A model generated the notes under the pieces. The model searched no databases. It was not told the origin of the DNA and saw nothing but the letters and a program-made list of their open reading frames with translations. 64,000 nt of DNA, from contig NZ_KI783301.1 of the NCBI RefSeq assembly GCF_000510645.1, forward strand, positions 2,084,420-2,148,419, in the 5' to 3' direction. Shown one piece after another: positions 45,614 to 53,791 of the stretch (the first letter of the stretch is position 1; the number at the start of each line of letters is the position of its first letter). This DNA comes from Thermicanus aegyptius DSM 12793. GTDB taxonomy: Bacteria > Bacillota > Bacilli > Thermicanales > Thermicanaceae. The position numbers and the translations under genes were made by a program.

Positions 45614-46054
45614 TCAAATCGCATCAAGAATCATCTTAGACTCAATCTTCTTCGCAAGTTCATCCGCGCCTTCCAAGTCTTCTTTTTCGATTAAAGCGAT
45701 CATCTTAAAGGCTTCCTCCCACAAACTTTTTTTCACGTAAATTGAAACCATCCTAATATACGGAATATCTTTAGCATTTTGAGGACGGATATAGTGAAGA
45801 AGCTCATAGTTTTTCATATCATCTTTAATTAAATATACTGGATATACTGGGTTGTATACCCATCCTTCTTTTATTGCCCGTATGATCATATTGCTTAGTG
45901 AATGTATTTTTTTTTCGTAGACCCGCATCGGGATTACTTTGCCAGATTTTGTTGTAGACAGTTCTTTTAAGATTTCTGAACTGTACAAACCTCTAGGACT
46001 AGACATCTTTTCGAACATTTTCCTCTGCCATGATCCGCGAGCTATTTTTCCCAT
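45614..46054 (-). CDS. Family 1 array protein, copy B (unrecognised)
   Basis: A 146-aa paralog of the 45188-45598 protein. The first 25 residues differ at one position (Q-R-K for Q-K-K), and the end ADELAKKIESKMILDAI is almost identical, while the middle has diverged and gained about ten residues. Separated by 15 bases from its neighbour. Recent tandem duplication with divergence in the middle; function unknown. Confidence 0.75.
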   Translation of the reverse strand: MGKIARGSWQRKMFEKMSSPRGLYSSEILKELSTTKSGKVIPMRVYEKKIHSLSNMIIRAIKEGWVYNPVYPVYLIKDDMKNYELLHYIRPQNAKDIPYIRMVSIYVKKSLWEEAFKMIALIEKEDLEGADELAKKIESKMILDAI

Positions 46055-46069
46055 ATCATCCCCTCCAAA

Positions 46070-46534
46070 TCAAATCACTTCAAGGATCATTTCAGCTTCA
46101 ATATCTTCTAACAGTTGTTCCGCCGATGCCAATTCACCTTTGGCTATTAAAACCAATACATTCTCGCTTTTCCTCAGATATTTTTCGTCCTGGTGTCGAA
46201 GTTTCCACCTAATAGATTTTATAAAAACTGGGGTAGCTTTGTTAAGAATTGGAATATCAGGAGAATCCGGACGCCTTAAATAGTGAACGGAATACTCCAC
46301 TATTTTTTGTTGCCTAGGATATATGTGAACTTGTGGATAGGGGATTCTTAGATATATCCATCCCCTTTTTTGAGCACGCTCGATTAGTTTCTTGAACTTT
46401 CGAGAATTAGAAAAGAAAGTTTCACCCCAATATGGTTCATCCCAATCAAATTCCGCCAAGCCATAAGGACTTGTTAATTTTTTGAACACTTTCTTCTGCC
46501 AAGGTTGCCAAAGCAGCCACAAATTAATCCTCAT
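46070..46534 (-). CDS. Family 1 array protein, copy C (unrecognised, divergent)
   Basis: A 154-aa more distant paralog: WQKKVFKKLTSPYGL matches the family start, KLIERAQKRGWIYLRIPYP the centre, YSVHYLRRPDSPDIPILNKA the next block, and LLEDIEAEMILEVI the tail. GGAGGTAAAACA precedes the ATG. It forms one operon with copies A and B and the family 2 gene upstream. Confidence 0.72.
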   Translation of the reverse strand: MRINLWLLWQPWQKKVFKKLTSPYGLAEFDWDEPYWGETFFSNSRKFKKLIERAQKRGWIYLRIPYPQVHIYPRQQKIVEYSVHYLRRPDSPDIPILNKATPVFIKSIRWKLRHQDEKYLRKSENVLVLIAKGELASAEQLLEDIEAEMILEVI

Positions 46535-46560
46535 TGTTTTACCTCCTATTTCTTATTTTC

Positions 46561-47313
46561 TTATATCGAAGCCTGGATCAGCAGAGCTTCGATCTTTTTC
46601 ATGGCGTCTTTTCCGTATGGTACGCGCTTGACTTTTACAAACTCCCTAAATGCCCGGCGGGCATAAAAAGTGTCCATACCGACTTCATATTTTCCGTATG
46701 GTGTATAAAGAATGTGCTTTTCAGTTGTGCCAACCAGAAGAAACGGTTCATCAAAGTCGATGAACTCGATATGGACATATCGATGATAATAGTCAGACTT
46801 CAAAATCTCCTTCAATTCATCGACATCAATCCCGCATTTTGCAGCTTTAAGAAGTTTTTGCCTCTTTTCTCTGTATTCAAGATAATTTTTTAACCGAAGA
46901 ACACGTTCTGGACCAATCATTAAGATCAGAACATCTTTTAGCCTCCATAAAAGATCAAGATCGATCGTTTTTCCCTTTATTTTTTTTCTTGTATTGGATC
47001 TTACCTGTGAACCTTTACTCCACCCGGCACTAGTGTACACAAGAACTTTCATGGCAACCACTTCTTTTCTGTGGATGAAGGAAATCTGTACGAATAATCC
47101 ATCTTTTTGATTACTATCGCATTTTCCATGGATCGACACGCGACCGTATGCTTTTTTTTTAATAATTTTTATCGCTTTCTGAACATGGACTAGTAGGTTT
47201 GGGCAAAGGTTTGTATTTCTCTGGTAGTTTGCTAAATTCTTTAATAGTTTTTCACCAAAATCTTCAAGTTGTGTCGTTTCCACAACGTGGTCTGTTGCTC
47301 TCAAAAGGCTCAT
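46561..47313 (-). CDS. Family 2 array protein, copy D (unrecognised)
   Basis: A 250-aa protein of the main paralogous family; I know no homologue. An N-terminal domain (residues about 15-100) runs LEDFGEKLLKNLANYQRNT, KAIKIIKKKAYGRVSIHGKC, VQISFIHRKEVVAMKV. Then a basic middle domain has LLWRLKDVLILMIGPERVLR, LEYREKRQKLLKAAKCGIDV. The C-terminal domain has EFIDFDEPFLLVG, LYTPYGKYE and the end RVPYGKDAMKKIEALLIQAS-I. The ATG at 47313 follows AAGGAGGATTTGGTA. First surviving gene of its transcription unit, behind a transposon-disrupted family 3 gene. Most similar to the copy at 51045-51830. Confidence 0.75.
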   Translation of the reverse strand: MSLLRATDHVVETTQLEDFGEKLLKNLANYQRNTNLCPNLLVHVQKAIKIIKKKAYGRVSIHGKCDSNQKDGLFVQISFIHRKEVVAMKVLVYTSAGWSKGSQVRSNTRKKIKGKTIDLDLLWRLKDVLILMIGPERVLRLKNYLEYREKRQKLLKAAKCGIDVDELKEILKSDYYHRYVHIEFIDFDEPFLLVGTTEKHILYTPYGKYEVGMDTFYARRAFREFVKVKRVPYGKDAMKKIEALLIQASI

Positions 47314-47331
47314 TACCAAATCCTCCTTTTT

Positions 47332-47381
47332 TTAAAGTTTTTCTAACATTTTTTTACTTCAATCTCCGCCTTTAAGTCCAT
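47332..47381 (-). pseudogene. Family 3 gene remnant (last 16 codons)
   Basis: Translation of the minus strand gives MDLKAEIEVKKMLEKL and stop, nearly identical to the end of the protein encoded at 51850-52473 (LIDLKAEIEAKKILEKL). The rest of the gene is replaced by the TnpB-type element next to it. The spacing to the following family 2 start is the same as in the intact unit. Confidence 0.8.
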
Positions 47382-47394
47382 CATGAATACTCCC

Positions 47395-47692
47395 GCCACT
47401 TATAGAAGTGGGGGTTTCAGGTGTGTCGAACGGGATTACCGAACGATTAACACCTGTGGAGTTGACACGTTGACGGACTGGTTACCGTCTAACCCCTCTA
47501 TCCCATTCGCGAAGGCATTTGGGACTACTTTTCGCATGATATTCGCCGAGCCATTCACATCTGCATTGATGATGATGTTTTGTGCGGAACGATACAGTCC
47601 TCGGCTGATCCGCCCCTTTTATGTTTTTAGAAAATGCGATTCATCCCCTTCTTATAGAGGAAGGGGTCTTCTCGCTAGAGATGATAAAAACC
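47395..47692 (-). mobile_element. Gutted IS200/IS605-type (TnpB) element
   Basis: On the minus strand the left part has a hairpin CCCCTTCCTCTATAAGAAGGGG. The right part encodes the last ~55 residues of a TnpB (GLYRSAQNIIINADVNGSAN, then FANGIEG) and ends with the hairpin CCCACTTCTATAAGTGGCGGG, as expected for a right end and its guide RNA scaffold. The catalytic body is deleted, leaving both ends plus a C-terminal tag, so it could only move in trans. It has replaced most of a family 3 gene. Confidence 0.72.
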
Positions 47693-47716
47693 CTTAAAAT
47701 GTGTTTTAAAAAAAAA

Positions 47717-47911
47717 CCACTTCTCTTAAAACAAAATTCGTTTTAAAAGAAATGGCTCTTATTTTTGAATTACTAATTCCTTTTGTTTTTCTTCTCCCTG
47801 TGTTAGGAGAAAAAAATAAAGAGAATTAACGTTCCTCTCCCCGGTGTGGGAAAAGAAATAAAAGAATAAATTATATATACTAATTCTACCTCATCTAATA
47901 TCTGTTTTCAA
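47717..47911 (-). promoter_or_regulatory. Array leader RNA element, copy a
   Basis: Minus strand order: promoter TTGAAA-N17-TAGAAT (47883-47911), stem-loop 1 (47832-47858, an 11-bp stem with TTTTCCC/GGGGAGAGG), stem-loop 2 (47786-47816, TTTCTCC/GGAGAAG), then a 16-bp intrinsic terminator (47717-47755: CCATTTCTTTTAAAAC with GTTTTAAGAGAAGTGG, then a T-run). The same layout recurs at 52616, 59232 and 62004. The genes behind it are D, C, B and A. Confidence 0.85.
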
Positions 47912-47938
47912 GCGAAATGTTTTTTTGAACGCTTCTTT

Positions 47939-48376
47939 TTATTTCCTCGTATTCCACTCAGTTAGGTTTGATTTATTCTTTTCTAAAATCCTGAGCATAT
48001 TGAACGGCTCTTTCAACAATGCCATCTCGCTGTTATGATTTATACTCTGCAAAACCCCGTTTTCATACCTTGAAAGGGTAGCATGACTCCATCCCAATGC
48101 TTTTGATAACTGTCGTTGGCTTAACCCGTACATTTCCCTAATCTGTTTTATTTCATCGGGAGTTAATAAATTCTTTCTCCTCCTATATTCGGAATACAAT
48201 CTGTCATAATTCCGTTCCTGCATTTTTCTGTCCGGAATGATTTTCTCACAGAGGTTGCACTTAAGATACTCAGCTTGAATAGTTATTTTCTCACCTCTTA
48301 CGTCATATGTTTTTTCTTTCAAAACTGGAACACATTCAGTGAAATTAAGACATTCCGGGCAAAATTTTTCTACCAT
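47939..48376 (-). CDS. MqsA-like zinc-finger / HTH protein
   Basis: A 145-aa protein: an N-terminal four-Cys zinc site (FCPECLNFTEC, then YLKCNLCEKIIP) as in MqsA/YgiT antitoxins, followed by a Cro/C1-type HTH (LTPDEIKQIREMYGLSQRQL, then GWSHATLSRYENG). MqsA-type proteins bind DNA and usually an adjacent toxin; no toxin gene is adjacent. It is the last gene of the transcription unit starting at 52790, so it may regulate the array itself. Weak ribosome binding site. Confidence 0.75.
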   Translation of the reverse strand: MVEKFCPECLNFTECVPVLKEKTYDVRGEKITIQAEYLKCNLCEKIIPDRKMQERNYDRLYSEYRRRKNLLTPDEIKQIREMYGLSQRQLSKALGWSHATLSRYENGVLQSINHNSEMALLKEPFNMLRILEKNKSNLTEWNTRK

Positions 48377-48394
48377 TTCGATCGCTCACATCTT

Positions 48395-49207
48395 TTAAAT
48401 CAAAGTCTGGATCATCAAAGCTTCGATCCTTTCCATTGCATCTTTTCCAGTAGGAACATGCCGTGCTCCGGTAAGATCCTTAAAAGCACCACCAGCACTA
48501 AAAGCATTTCCCTTATATTCTAATTTCCCAAATGGTGTATAAAGTAATTTTTTCCTTTTTTTCTTGGCAATCATCTCTTTGTCAATAATTTCTACTAAAA
48601 GCAAACAGGGGCTTTTAAAGTCTGAGGATTTTACGCCATCTTCTCTGAGGTCGCTTACATCAATGCCGCATTTTTTAGCTTTCCGCAAACTTTCCCTTAT
48701 CCGGCGGTGCAAAATATAATCCTTGATCTTTCGAAACCGCCTTTCTCCGTATATTCGTGACATATGATCGTTCCAAGGAAAAGTATTATCAATGTCCTTG
48801 GGTTGATAATCAAAAGGGAAAAAATTAAAGCCCCAAGGAAAATAATTAAATAAGAATTTTATATAATTTATTTCTTTAACAGAAATATTTTTACCTTCTC
48901 GAACCTTTTCTACAGGTTCTACAGTCAATAAAACATTCATAGATATTATATCTTTTCGGTGGATGAAATCAAATTCAGCGCACGTTCTTCGCTTTGCCCT
49001 TGCTGAATTACCATGTGCGCCTCTAACTCTCACTTTACGCGCACCTTCCTTTTGGATGATTTTCATGACTTCATCTACGTCATCAGTCGTAATTTCTAAT
49101 ATTTGTCGTTTTCGTTGTTCGCACTGAAATGCTTCCAGTTCATCAATTATTGCTTTCCGCACATCTTCAAGTTGAAAGCTCTTTGCCATGAAATCTTTCC
49201 ATGCCAT
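48395..49207 (-). CDS. Family 2 array protein, copy E (unrecognised)
   Basis: A 270-aa family member, one of the more divergent. N-terminal domain with MKIIQKEGARKVRVRGAHGN and AEFDFIHRKDIISMNVLL, middle with YILHRRIRESLRKAKKCGID, C-terminus with SPCLLLVEIIDKEMI, LLYTPFGKLEYKG, GARHVPTGKDAMERIEALMI and final QTLI (where others have QASI). ATG 49207 follows GGGGGAGATAAAG. Lies between the MqsA-like gene and copy F, all in one unit. Confidence 0.75.
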   Translation of the reverse strand: MAWKDFMAKSFQLEDVRKAIIDELEAFQCEQRKRQILEITTDDVDEVMKIIQKEGARKVRVRGAHGNSARAKRRTCAEFDFIHRKDIISMNVLLTVEPVEKVREGKNISVKEINYIKFLFNYFPWGFNFFPFDYQPKDIDNTFPWNDHMSRIYGERRFRKIKDYILHRRIRESLRKAKKCGIDVSDLREDGVKSSDFKSPCLLLVEIIDKEMIAKKKRKKLLYTPFGKLEYKGNAFSAGGAFKDLTGARHVPTGKDAMERIEALMIQTLI

Positions 49208-49255
49208 CTTTATCTCCCCCATTTTTTTAGTTTTTAGATTTTTAGTTTTTAGATT

Positions 49256-50068
49256 TTAAATCGAAGCTTGAATAAGCAGAGCTTCGATCTTTTTCATAGC
49301 ATCTTTTCCATAAGGAACTCGCCGCGCACCGGTGAGATCCCTAAATGCCGCACGCGCATCATAGATGCGGTTTTTACTCTCGAAATTTCCGAATGGTGTA
49401 TAAAGAATCAACCTTTCGGGAGGTCCATTGAAACCAATCAAAAGAAGACATGGTTCCTTAAAGTCTACAAACTTGATCCCGTCTAACAAGGGAATACCTT
49501 TAATTCTCCTTTTGATCTTTAAGGATTTTTTTAGTTCGCTTATGTCAATACCGGATTTTGCGGCTTTAAACAGCGTCTCTCTCTTCCATCTGAATATCAG
49601 ATAATCTCTTATTTTATTGGCGCGATTTGCACCCAACATATCCATCATCACGTCCCAGAAGTTCGAATCCCAGAAGTTCGAATTTTCGACAGTGAAGATA
49701 ATTTTTCTATTTAAATGGTATTGATTTCTGGAGACTCTTGTGGGCCATCCACCTTTGGAATTCAGAAATGCTTTAACTGCAAATCTTTCTTTTCGGCGAA
49801 CGAACCAGATATCAGCCCTCATCTTAATAAGATTTTGTCCGTTATCACATTTTCCGTAAATTGTTAAATGTCCGTTCTGGTTCTCTCGTATAATTTTAAT
49901 GATTTTGTTTATATCTTTATCCGTTATCGGGCAAACATTAAGTCCATCTTGATAAACGTTTAACTCTCGAATCAGTTTATCCCAGAATTCATTTAGTTGG
50001 GTGATTTTCCCTACGTACTTTATCTCCTCCGTTGTTTTGTTGGGGAATGGTACAGATTTAATAATCAT
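49256..50068 (-). CDS. Family 2 array protein, copy F (unrecognised)
   Basis: A 270-aa family member very similar to copy G: ITQLNEFWDKLIRELNVYQD, KIIKIIRENQNGHLTIYGKC, FVRRKERFAVKAFLNS, the two-residue signature ILYTPFGNFESKNRIYDARA, and the end GARRVPYGKDAMKKIEALLI. It shows a short internal duplication FWDSNFWD in the middle. AAAGGAGTTGAAAAG precedes the ATG. No catalytic motif recognised. Confidence 0.75.
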   Translation of the reverse strand: MIIKSVPFPNKTTEEIKYVGKITQLNEFWDKLIRELNVYQDGLNVCPITDKDINKIIKIIRENQNGHLTIYGKCDNGQNLIKMRADIWFVRRKERFAVKAFLNSKGGWPTRVSRNQYHLNRKIIFTVENSNFWDSNFWDVMMDMLGANRANKIRDYLIFRWKRETLFKAAKSGIDISELKKSLKIKRRIKGIPLLDGIKFVDFKEPCLLLIGFNGPPERLILYTPFGNFESKNRIYDARAAFRDLTGARRVPYGKDAMKKIEALLIQASI

Positions 50069-50149
50069 CTTTTCAACTCCTTTAAGATTCCACTAGGAGC
50101 TTTCGTAGATATTGATAAGCTCCTAGTTTCGTTTTTTTTATTTAATTTT

Positions 50150-50971
50150 TTAAATCGAAGCCTGGATCAGCAAAGCTTCGATCTTTTTTGTGGCATCTTT
50201 TCCACGCGGCACGCAACGGGCGCCTGTGATATGCCTAAATGCCACACGCGCATCATAGATGTGCTTTTTACTCTCGTAATTCCCAAATGGTGTATAGAGA
50301 ATCCATTTTTCGGTAGGCAGTTCAAAACCGATAAGAAGAAGACATGGTTCCTTGAAGTCGATAAACTTTATTACGTCTGATATGCGAACGTTGTCTTTAA
50401 TTCTCCTTTGGATCTTTAAGATTTTTTTTAATTCGCTTATGTCAATACCGGCTTTGGCTGCTTTAAAGAGCATCTCTCTTTTCTGCCTGAATAAAAGATA
50501 ATCGCTTATTTTGTTTATGCGTTTTACACCAAAGATTTTTTTCATCAAATATAAAAAGTCTTCATCATCTATGCTCCTAAATACATTGGATGTCAATAAA
50601 AGAGACAAATCAAAATGTTTATTTAAATATTTTTGACTTTGGGCAAATATTTCCGGCGATTTTATTTGGATAAATACTCGAACCGCAAATCTTTTTTTTC
50701 GGCGAATAAACCAGACTCCAACCCTAATCTTCCTAAGTTTTTCACAACCATTACTTTCACCATAAATAATTAAATGCCCATTCTGATTTTCCCGGATTAT
50801 TTCTATAATTTCTTTAACCTCTTTTTCCGTTATCCTGCAAACATCAGGTTTGTCTTGAAAAACGTTTATCTTTTGTATCAGCTCATCTCCGAACTCGTTG
50901 AGTTGAGATTCTTTTCCTACATATTCTATTTTCTCCCATGTTTTGTTAACAAATGCCTCTGATTTATTCAT
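50150..50971 (-). CDS. Family 2 array protein, copy G (unrecognised)
   Basis: A 273-aa family member, closest to copy F: KESQLNEFGDELIQKINVFQ, EIIRENQNGHLIIYGESNGC, WFIRRKKRFAVRVFI, YLLFRQKREMLFKAAKAGID, IKFIDFKEPCLLLIGFELP, GARCVPRGKDATKKIEALLI. The ATG at 50971 is supported by AAAGGAGTGAAAAA; the open frame to 51076 runs back into the end of the upstream gene and has no ribosome site. Confidence 0.75.
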   Translation of the reverse strand: MNKSEAFVNKTWEKIEYVGKESQLNEFGDELIQKINVFQDKPDVCRITEKEVKEIIEIIRENQNGHLIIYGESNGCEKLRKIRVGVWFIRRKKRFAVRVFIQIKSPEIFAQSQKYLNKHFDLSLLLTSNVFRSIDDEDFLYLMKKIFGVKRINKISDYLLFRQKREMLFKAAKAGIDISELKKILKIQRRIKDNVRISDVIKFIDFKEPCLLLIGFELPTEKWILYTPFGNYESKKHIYDARVAFRHITGARCVPRGKDATKKIEALLIQASI

Positions 50972-51044
50972 TTTTTCACTCCTTTTTTTTAAAAAAAATT
51001 CTATCAGGAGCTCCTGGAGATATCCAAGAGCCCTTACTTTTAAT

Positions 51045-51830
51045 TTAAATCGAAGCCTGAAGTAACAGGGCTTCAATTTTCTTCATGGCATCTTTTCCAT
51101 AAGGCACACGTTTGACATTGACTAACTCCCTAAACGCCTCTCGTGCATAGTGAATCTCCATACTGGCTTCGTATTTCCCGAAAGGAGTAAGAAGAATGTG
51201 CTTTTCGGGTGTGCCAACTAAAAGAAACGGTTCTTCAAAGTCGATAAATTCAATTCCAGATCTAATTTCGTCGTTAGATTCAATCTCAGGATGACACTTA
51301 TAAAAATAATCGGACTTCAAAACTTCTTTAAATTCGCCTACATCAATCCCACACTTAGATGCTTTAGTCAGTTTTTCTCTTTTTCTCCTGTATTCTAGAT
51401 AATTTTTTAATCTAACGAAACGTTCAGAATCAATCATCAAAATCAAAACATCTCTCAATTTCCAAATAAGATCCGGATCGATCGTTTTGGCCATTATTTT
51501 CTTTCTGGTACGCGATCTTACCAATGAACCTTCACTCCAACCGACTTCATTGTACCCGGAAACTTTTACAGCAACAATTCCTTTTCGGTGGATAAATCTA
51601 ATCTGAATAAATAGTTTGTCTTTTTGGTAATCTTTGCATTTACCAGTGATTGATATACGACCATACGATCTGTTTCGGATGATTTTAATTGCTTTTCGCA
51701 TATCAATTGACTGTATTTGGCATTGATATGTGTTTTTATAGTAAACTGCTAAATCTTTTAATATTTTTTCGCCTAAATCTTCTAACTCCGTTACTTTCAC
51801 AACGTGGTCTGTTTCTCTCAAACGGATCAT
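51045..51830 (-). CDS. Family 2 array protein, copy H (unrecognised)
   Basis: A 261-aa family member, closest to copy D: TELEDLGEKILKDLAVYYKN, KAIKIIRNRSYGRISITGKC, IQIRFIHRKGIVAVKVSGYN, LIWKLRDVLILMIDSERFVR, KASKCGIDVGEFKEVLKSDY, FIDFEEPFLLVGTPEKHILL and VPYGKDAMKKIEALLLQASI. GGAGGATTTGATA precedes the ATG at 51830. It follows a family 3 gene after 19 bases, exactly the order (family 3 then family 2) seen in the disrupted unit at 47.3 kb. Confidence 0.75.
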   Translation of the reverse strand: MIRLRETDHVVKVTELEDLGEKILKDLAVYYKNTYQCQIQSIDMRKAIKIIRNRSYGRISITGKCKDYQKDKLFIQIRFIHRKGIVAVKVSGYNEVGWSEGSLVRSRTRKKIMAKTIDPDLIWKLRDVLILMIDSERFVRLKNYLEYRRKREKLTKASKCGIDVGEFKEVLKSDYFYKCHPEIESNDEIRSGIEFIDFEEPFLLVGTPEKHILLTPFGKYEASMEIHYAREAFRELVNVKRVPYGKDAMKKIEALLLQASI

Positions 51831-51849
51831 TATCAAATCCTCCTTTTTT

Positions 51850-52473
51850 TTAAAGTTTTTCTAAAATTTTTTTCGCTTCAATTTCAGCTTTTAAGTCTAT
51901 CAAAAAAGAAATGATTCGGCGGAGCGTTTCATTTTTTTCTTCCGAATCTGCGAAATCATAAGAGTGGATATTATCACACAAGCGTTTCGCATGGAAGTAC
52001 ATATCCAAAGGGATGGGATCGGGGTATTCAGGCGTTTCGACTGTTCCTCCTTTATATCCATCGACCATTCCTTTGATGTGTCCGTCATTAACTATCCATT
52101 CCCCGAATACGGTTACCCCATATTCGAGTTGTGCAAGATTTCCTTCCCAAGAAACATCTTCTATCCGCATGAATATTTCGCCTTCTGTCGCAAAAGGTAT
52201 ATCTTTATATAGATTTGTTCTGAAAATTTGATATACCTTTCCTGTCCAACTACCGGTAAGAAGTTGCATTGATATTACATCTGCTGTTTTTATGGCTATT
52301 TTGCCCTGCCTGATCCACTCGCCATTATTTATACTGATGGCGATGTTTTTATGCTGAGGTCTCCATCCAGCTACAAATTCCCCATTTTGAAAACCTTCTA
52401 CTATCTTTTTGATCTTAAAATTTCTTTTGGGAAGATGAAGAATTAGTTCCAGGTTAGCTGCTTTGCCTCTCAT
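51850..52473 (-). CDS. Family 3 array protein, copy I (unrecognised)
   Basis: A 207-aa protein of a second unrecognised type; its paralogs are at 62302-62922 and the remnant at 47332. Blocks shared by the two full copies: an opening beta-rich segment ending KKIVEGFQNGEFVAGW, a IAISINNGEWIRQGKIAIKT / VISMQLLTGSWTGKV region, VSWEGNLAQLEYGVTVFGEW, then a helical end EETLRRII-type with AEAKKILEKL. Beta-rich front plus helical tail; no catalytic motif. First gene behind leader copy b, with AAGGAGGAATAAACA at its start. Confidence 0.72.
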   Translation of the reverse strand: MRGKAANLELILHLPKRNFKIKKIVEGFQNGEFVAGWRPQHKNIAISINNGEWIRQGKIAIKTADVISMQLLTGSWTGKVYQIFRTNLYKDIPFATEGEIFMRIEDVSWEGNLAQLEYGVTVFGEWIVNDGHIKGMVDGYKGGTVETPEYPDPIPLDMYFHAKRLCDNIHSYDFADSEEKNETLRRIISFLIDLKAEIEAKKILEKL

Positions 52474-52504
52474 TGTTTATTCCTCCTTTTTTTTTAAAAA
52501 AAAA

Positions 52505-52580
52505 TAAAATATTAAAGTTTAGGGCTGGGGAAGATGGCCAGCATCAGTTAGCGCGTATGATATTTTGGTATGCGCATACC
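52505..52580. repeat. Solo transposon-end-like sequence and GGTATGCGCATACC palindrome
   Basis: Plus strand TTTAGGGCTGGGGAAGATGG near 52515-52535 matches the right-end hairpin 3' half of the intact TnpB element (at 60410-60430). Next to it is GGTATGCGCATACC (52567-52580), a perfect 14-base palindrome whose 12-base core recurs at 62085-62096 in leader d. Confidence 0.5.
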
Positions 52581-52615
52581 ATCATCCTTAAAATATATTT
52601 TAAAAAATAAAAAAA

Positions 52616-52790
52616 CCACTCCTTTTAAAATAGAAACGTTTTAAAAGAAATGGCTTTTGTTTTTTCTTCTCCTTGTGTTAGGGGAAGAAAAGTGGGATTT
52701 AGCGATCTTCTCCCGGTTATAGGAGATGATTATTAGAAGAATTAAATAAACCGTTATTATTAATATACTTTACCGGACTTTTACCGTCAA
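52616..52790 (-). promoter_or_regulatory. Array leader RNA element, copy b
   Basis: Promoter TTGACG-N17-TATATT (52762-52790), stem-loop 1 (52706-52728, TCTCC/GGAGA), stem-loop 2 (52665-52689, TTCTTC/GAAGAA with inner CC/GG), then the terminator (52616-52653: CCATTTCTTTTAAAA with TTTTAAAAGGAGTGG, T-run). It drives family 3 copy I, family 2 copies H, G, F, E and the MqsA-like gene. Confidence 0.85.
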
Positions 52791-52813
52791 GTTTTTTTTT
52801 TAAGAAAACCTCT

Positions 52814-52875
52814 TGAGAAAAAAGAAATGCGACATTCCTCCCCAGCCTACTAAGACTAGAGATTTCTGCCGCATT
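52814..52875 (-). terminator. Terminator after copy J
   Basis: AATGCGGCA pairs with TGTCGCATT (one mismatch) around a long loop, followed on the minus strand by TTCTTTTTTCTC. It separates the copy J unit from leader b. Confidence 0.7.
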
Positions 52876-52898
52876 AAGATGATTATTAATTATATTAA

Positions 52899-53684
52899 TT
52901 ATAACGAAGCCTGAAGCAACAAGGCTTCAATTTTCTTTAGTGCATTTTTACCCGATGGCATACGGTTGATATTAACAAATTTTTTAAATGCCTCCCGAGC
53001 ACTGGTAGTATTACGGTTAACGTTATGCTTCCCGAAAGGGGTGTAAAGGATGTTATTTCTATAACCTCCCACCAAAAGAAACGGCTCTTCGAAGTTTATA
53101 AAAGTAATTTCTTTTTCTTCGGGAAAATAACCATCAAGAAAATATTTCTTTAGATTCTCTTTTAGATTCTCTTTTATTTCGCTAACATCAATTCCCCATT
53201 TGGCCGCTTTAAACAATTCCTCCCTCATTATACGATATGCAAGATATATTCTAAGCCTATGGAAGCGATCATAACCAAGCATCAATTCCACAACGTCTTT
53301 TAATTTGTAATTATAAAATAGATCCGTGTATATTTTATTTCCTATAATTTTCTTTCTTACAAAGAAAGTTTTTCGCGTGAGTATACTTCGCACGTAATCA
53401 ACATCTATGCGCACTTTCAATGCAACTTTCCCCTTCCTGTTGATAAAGTCGATCTTCATAAACAGAGTCTTTTTTTGATTAACATCACATTTGGGTTGGA
53501 CTGAAAAACGCCCGTATGCATTTCTACTGATGATTTCTATAGCTTTCTGTATATCCTCAGATGTGAATTTACAAATATCGGCATTTCTCTCGTGGTTTGA
53601 TAAATCTTTTAACATTTTTTTACCAAAATTATCTAGTTCGTTGACCGGAATAACTTTTTTGATTTTATTTACAAAACGAATCAT
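52899..53684 (-). CDS. Family 2 array protein, copy J (unrecognised)
   Basis: A 261-aa family member: VNELDNFGKKMLKDLSNHER, KAIEIISRNAYGRFSVQPKC, MKIDFINRKGKVALKVRIDV, LKDVVELMLGYDRFHRLRIY, ELFKAAKWGIDVSEIKENLK (a 12-base tandem duplication gives ENLKENLKK), FINFEEPFLLVGGYRNNILY and MPSGKNALKKIEALLLQASL. GAAAGGAGTATATTCT precedes the ATG. Last gene of the unit containing K, L and M. Confidence 0.75.
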   Translation of the reverse strand: MIRFVNKIKKVIPVNELDNFGKKMLKDLSNHERNADICKFTSEDIQKAIEIISRNAYGRFSVQPKCDVNQKKTLFMKIDFINRKGKVALKVRIDVDYVRSILTRKTFFVRKKIIGNKIYTDLFYNYKLKDVVELMLGYDRFHRLRIYLAYRIMREELFKAAKWGIDVSEIKENLKENLKKYFLDGYFPEEKEITFINFEEPFLLVGGYRNNILYTPFGKHNVNRNTTSAREAFKKFVNINRMPSGKNALKKIEALLLQASL

Positions 53685-53718
53685 AGAATATACTCCTTTC
53701 TTTTTTTATTTAAGTATA

Positions 53719-53766
53719 GGCACGTTCCGTCTGATACATCTTAAGATGTATAGAATGGAACGTGCC
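53719..53766. repeat. Two-part hairpin with 18-base palindrome
   Basis: GGCACGTTCC/GGAACGTGCC arms enclose the perfect palindrome ATACATCTTAAGATGTAT (53734-53751). It lies between copies K and J. On the minus strand no T-run follows, so an RNA processing or stability element, or a DNA cruciform, is more likely than a leftward terminator. Confidence 0.7.
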
Positions 53767-53791
53767 CATTTCATTTTTTTAGATCTTTTTT

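Noticed and set aside
47383-47697. Plus-strand frame of 104 codons at the gutted transposon
   Set aside because: It is antisense to the TnpB C-terminal remnant on the other strand, which reads as a recognisable TnpB end.
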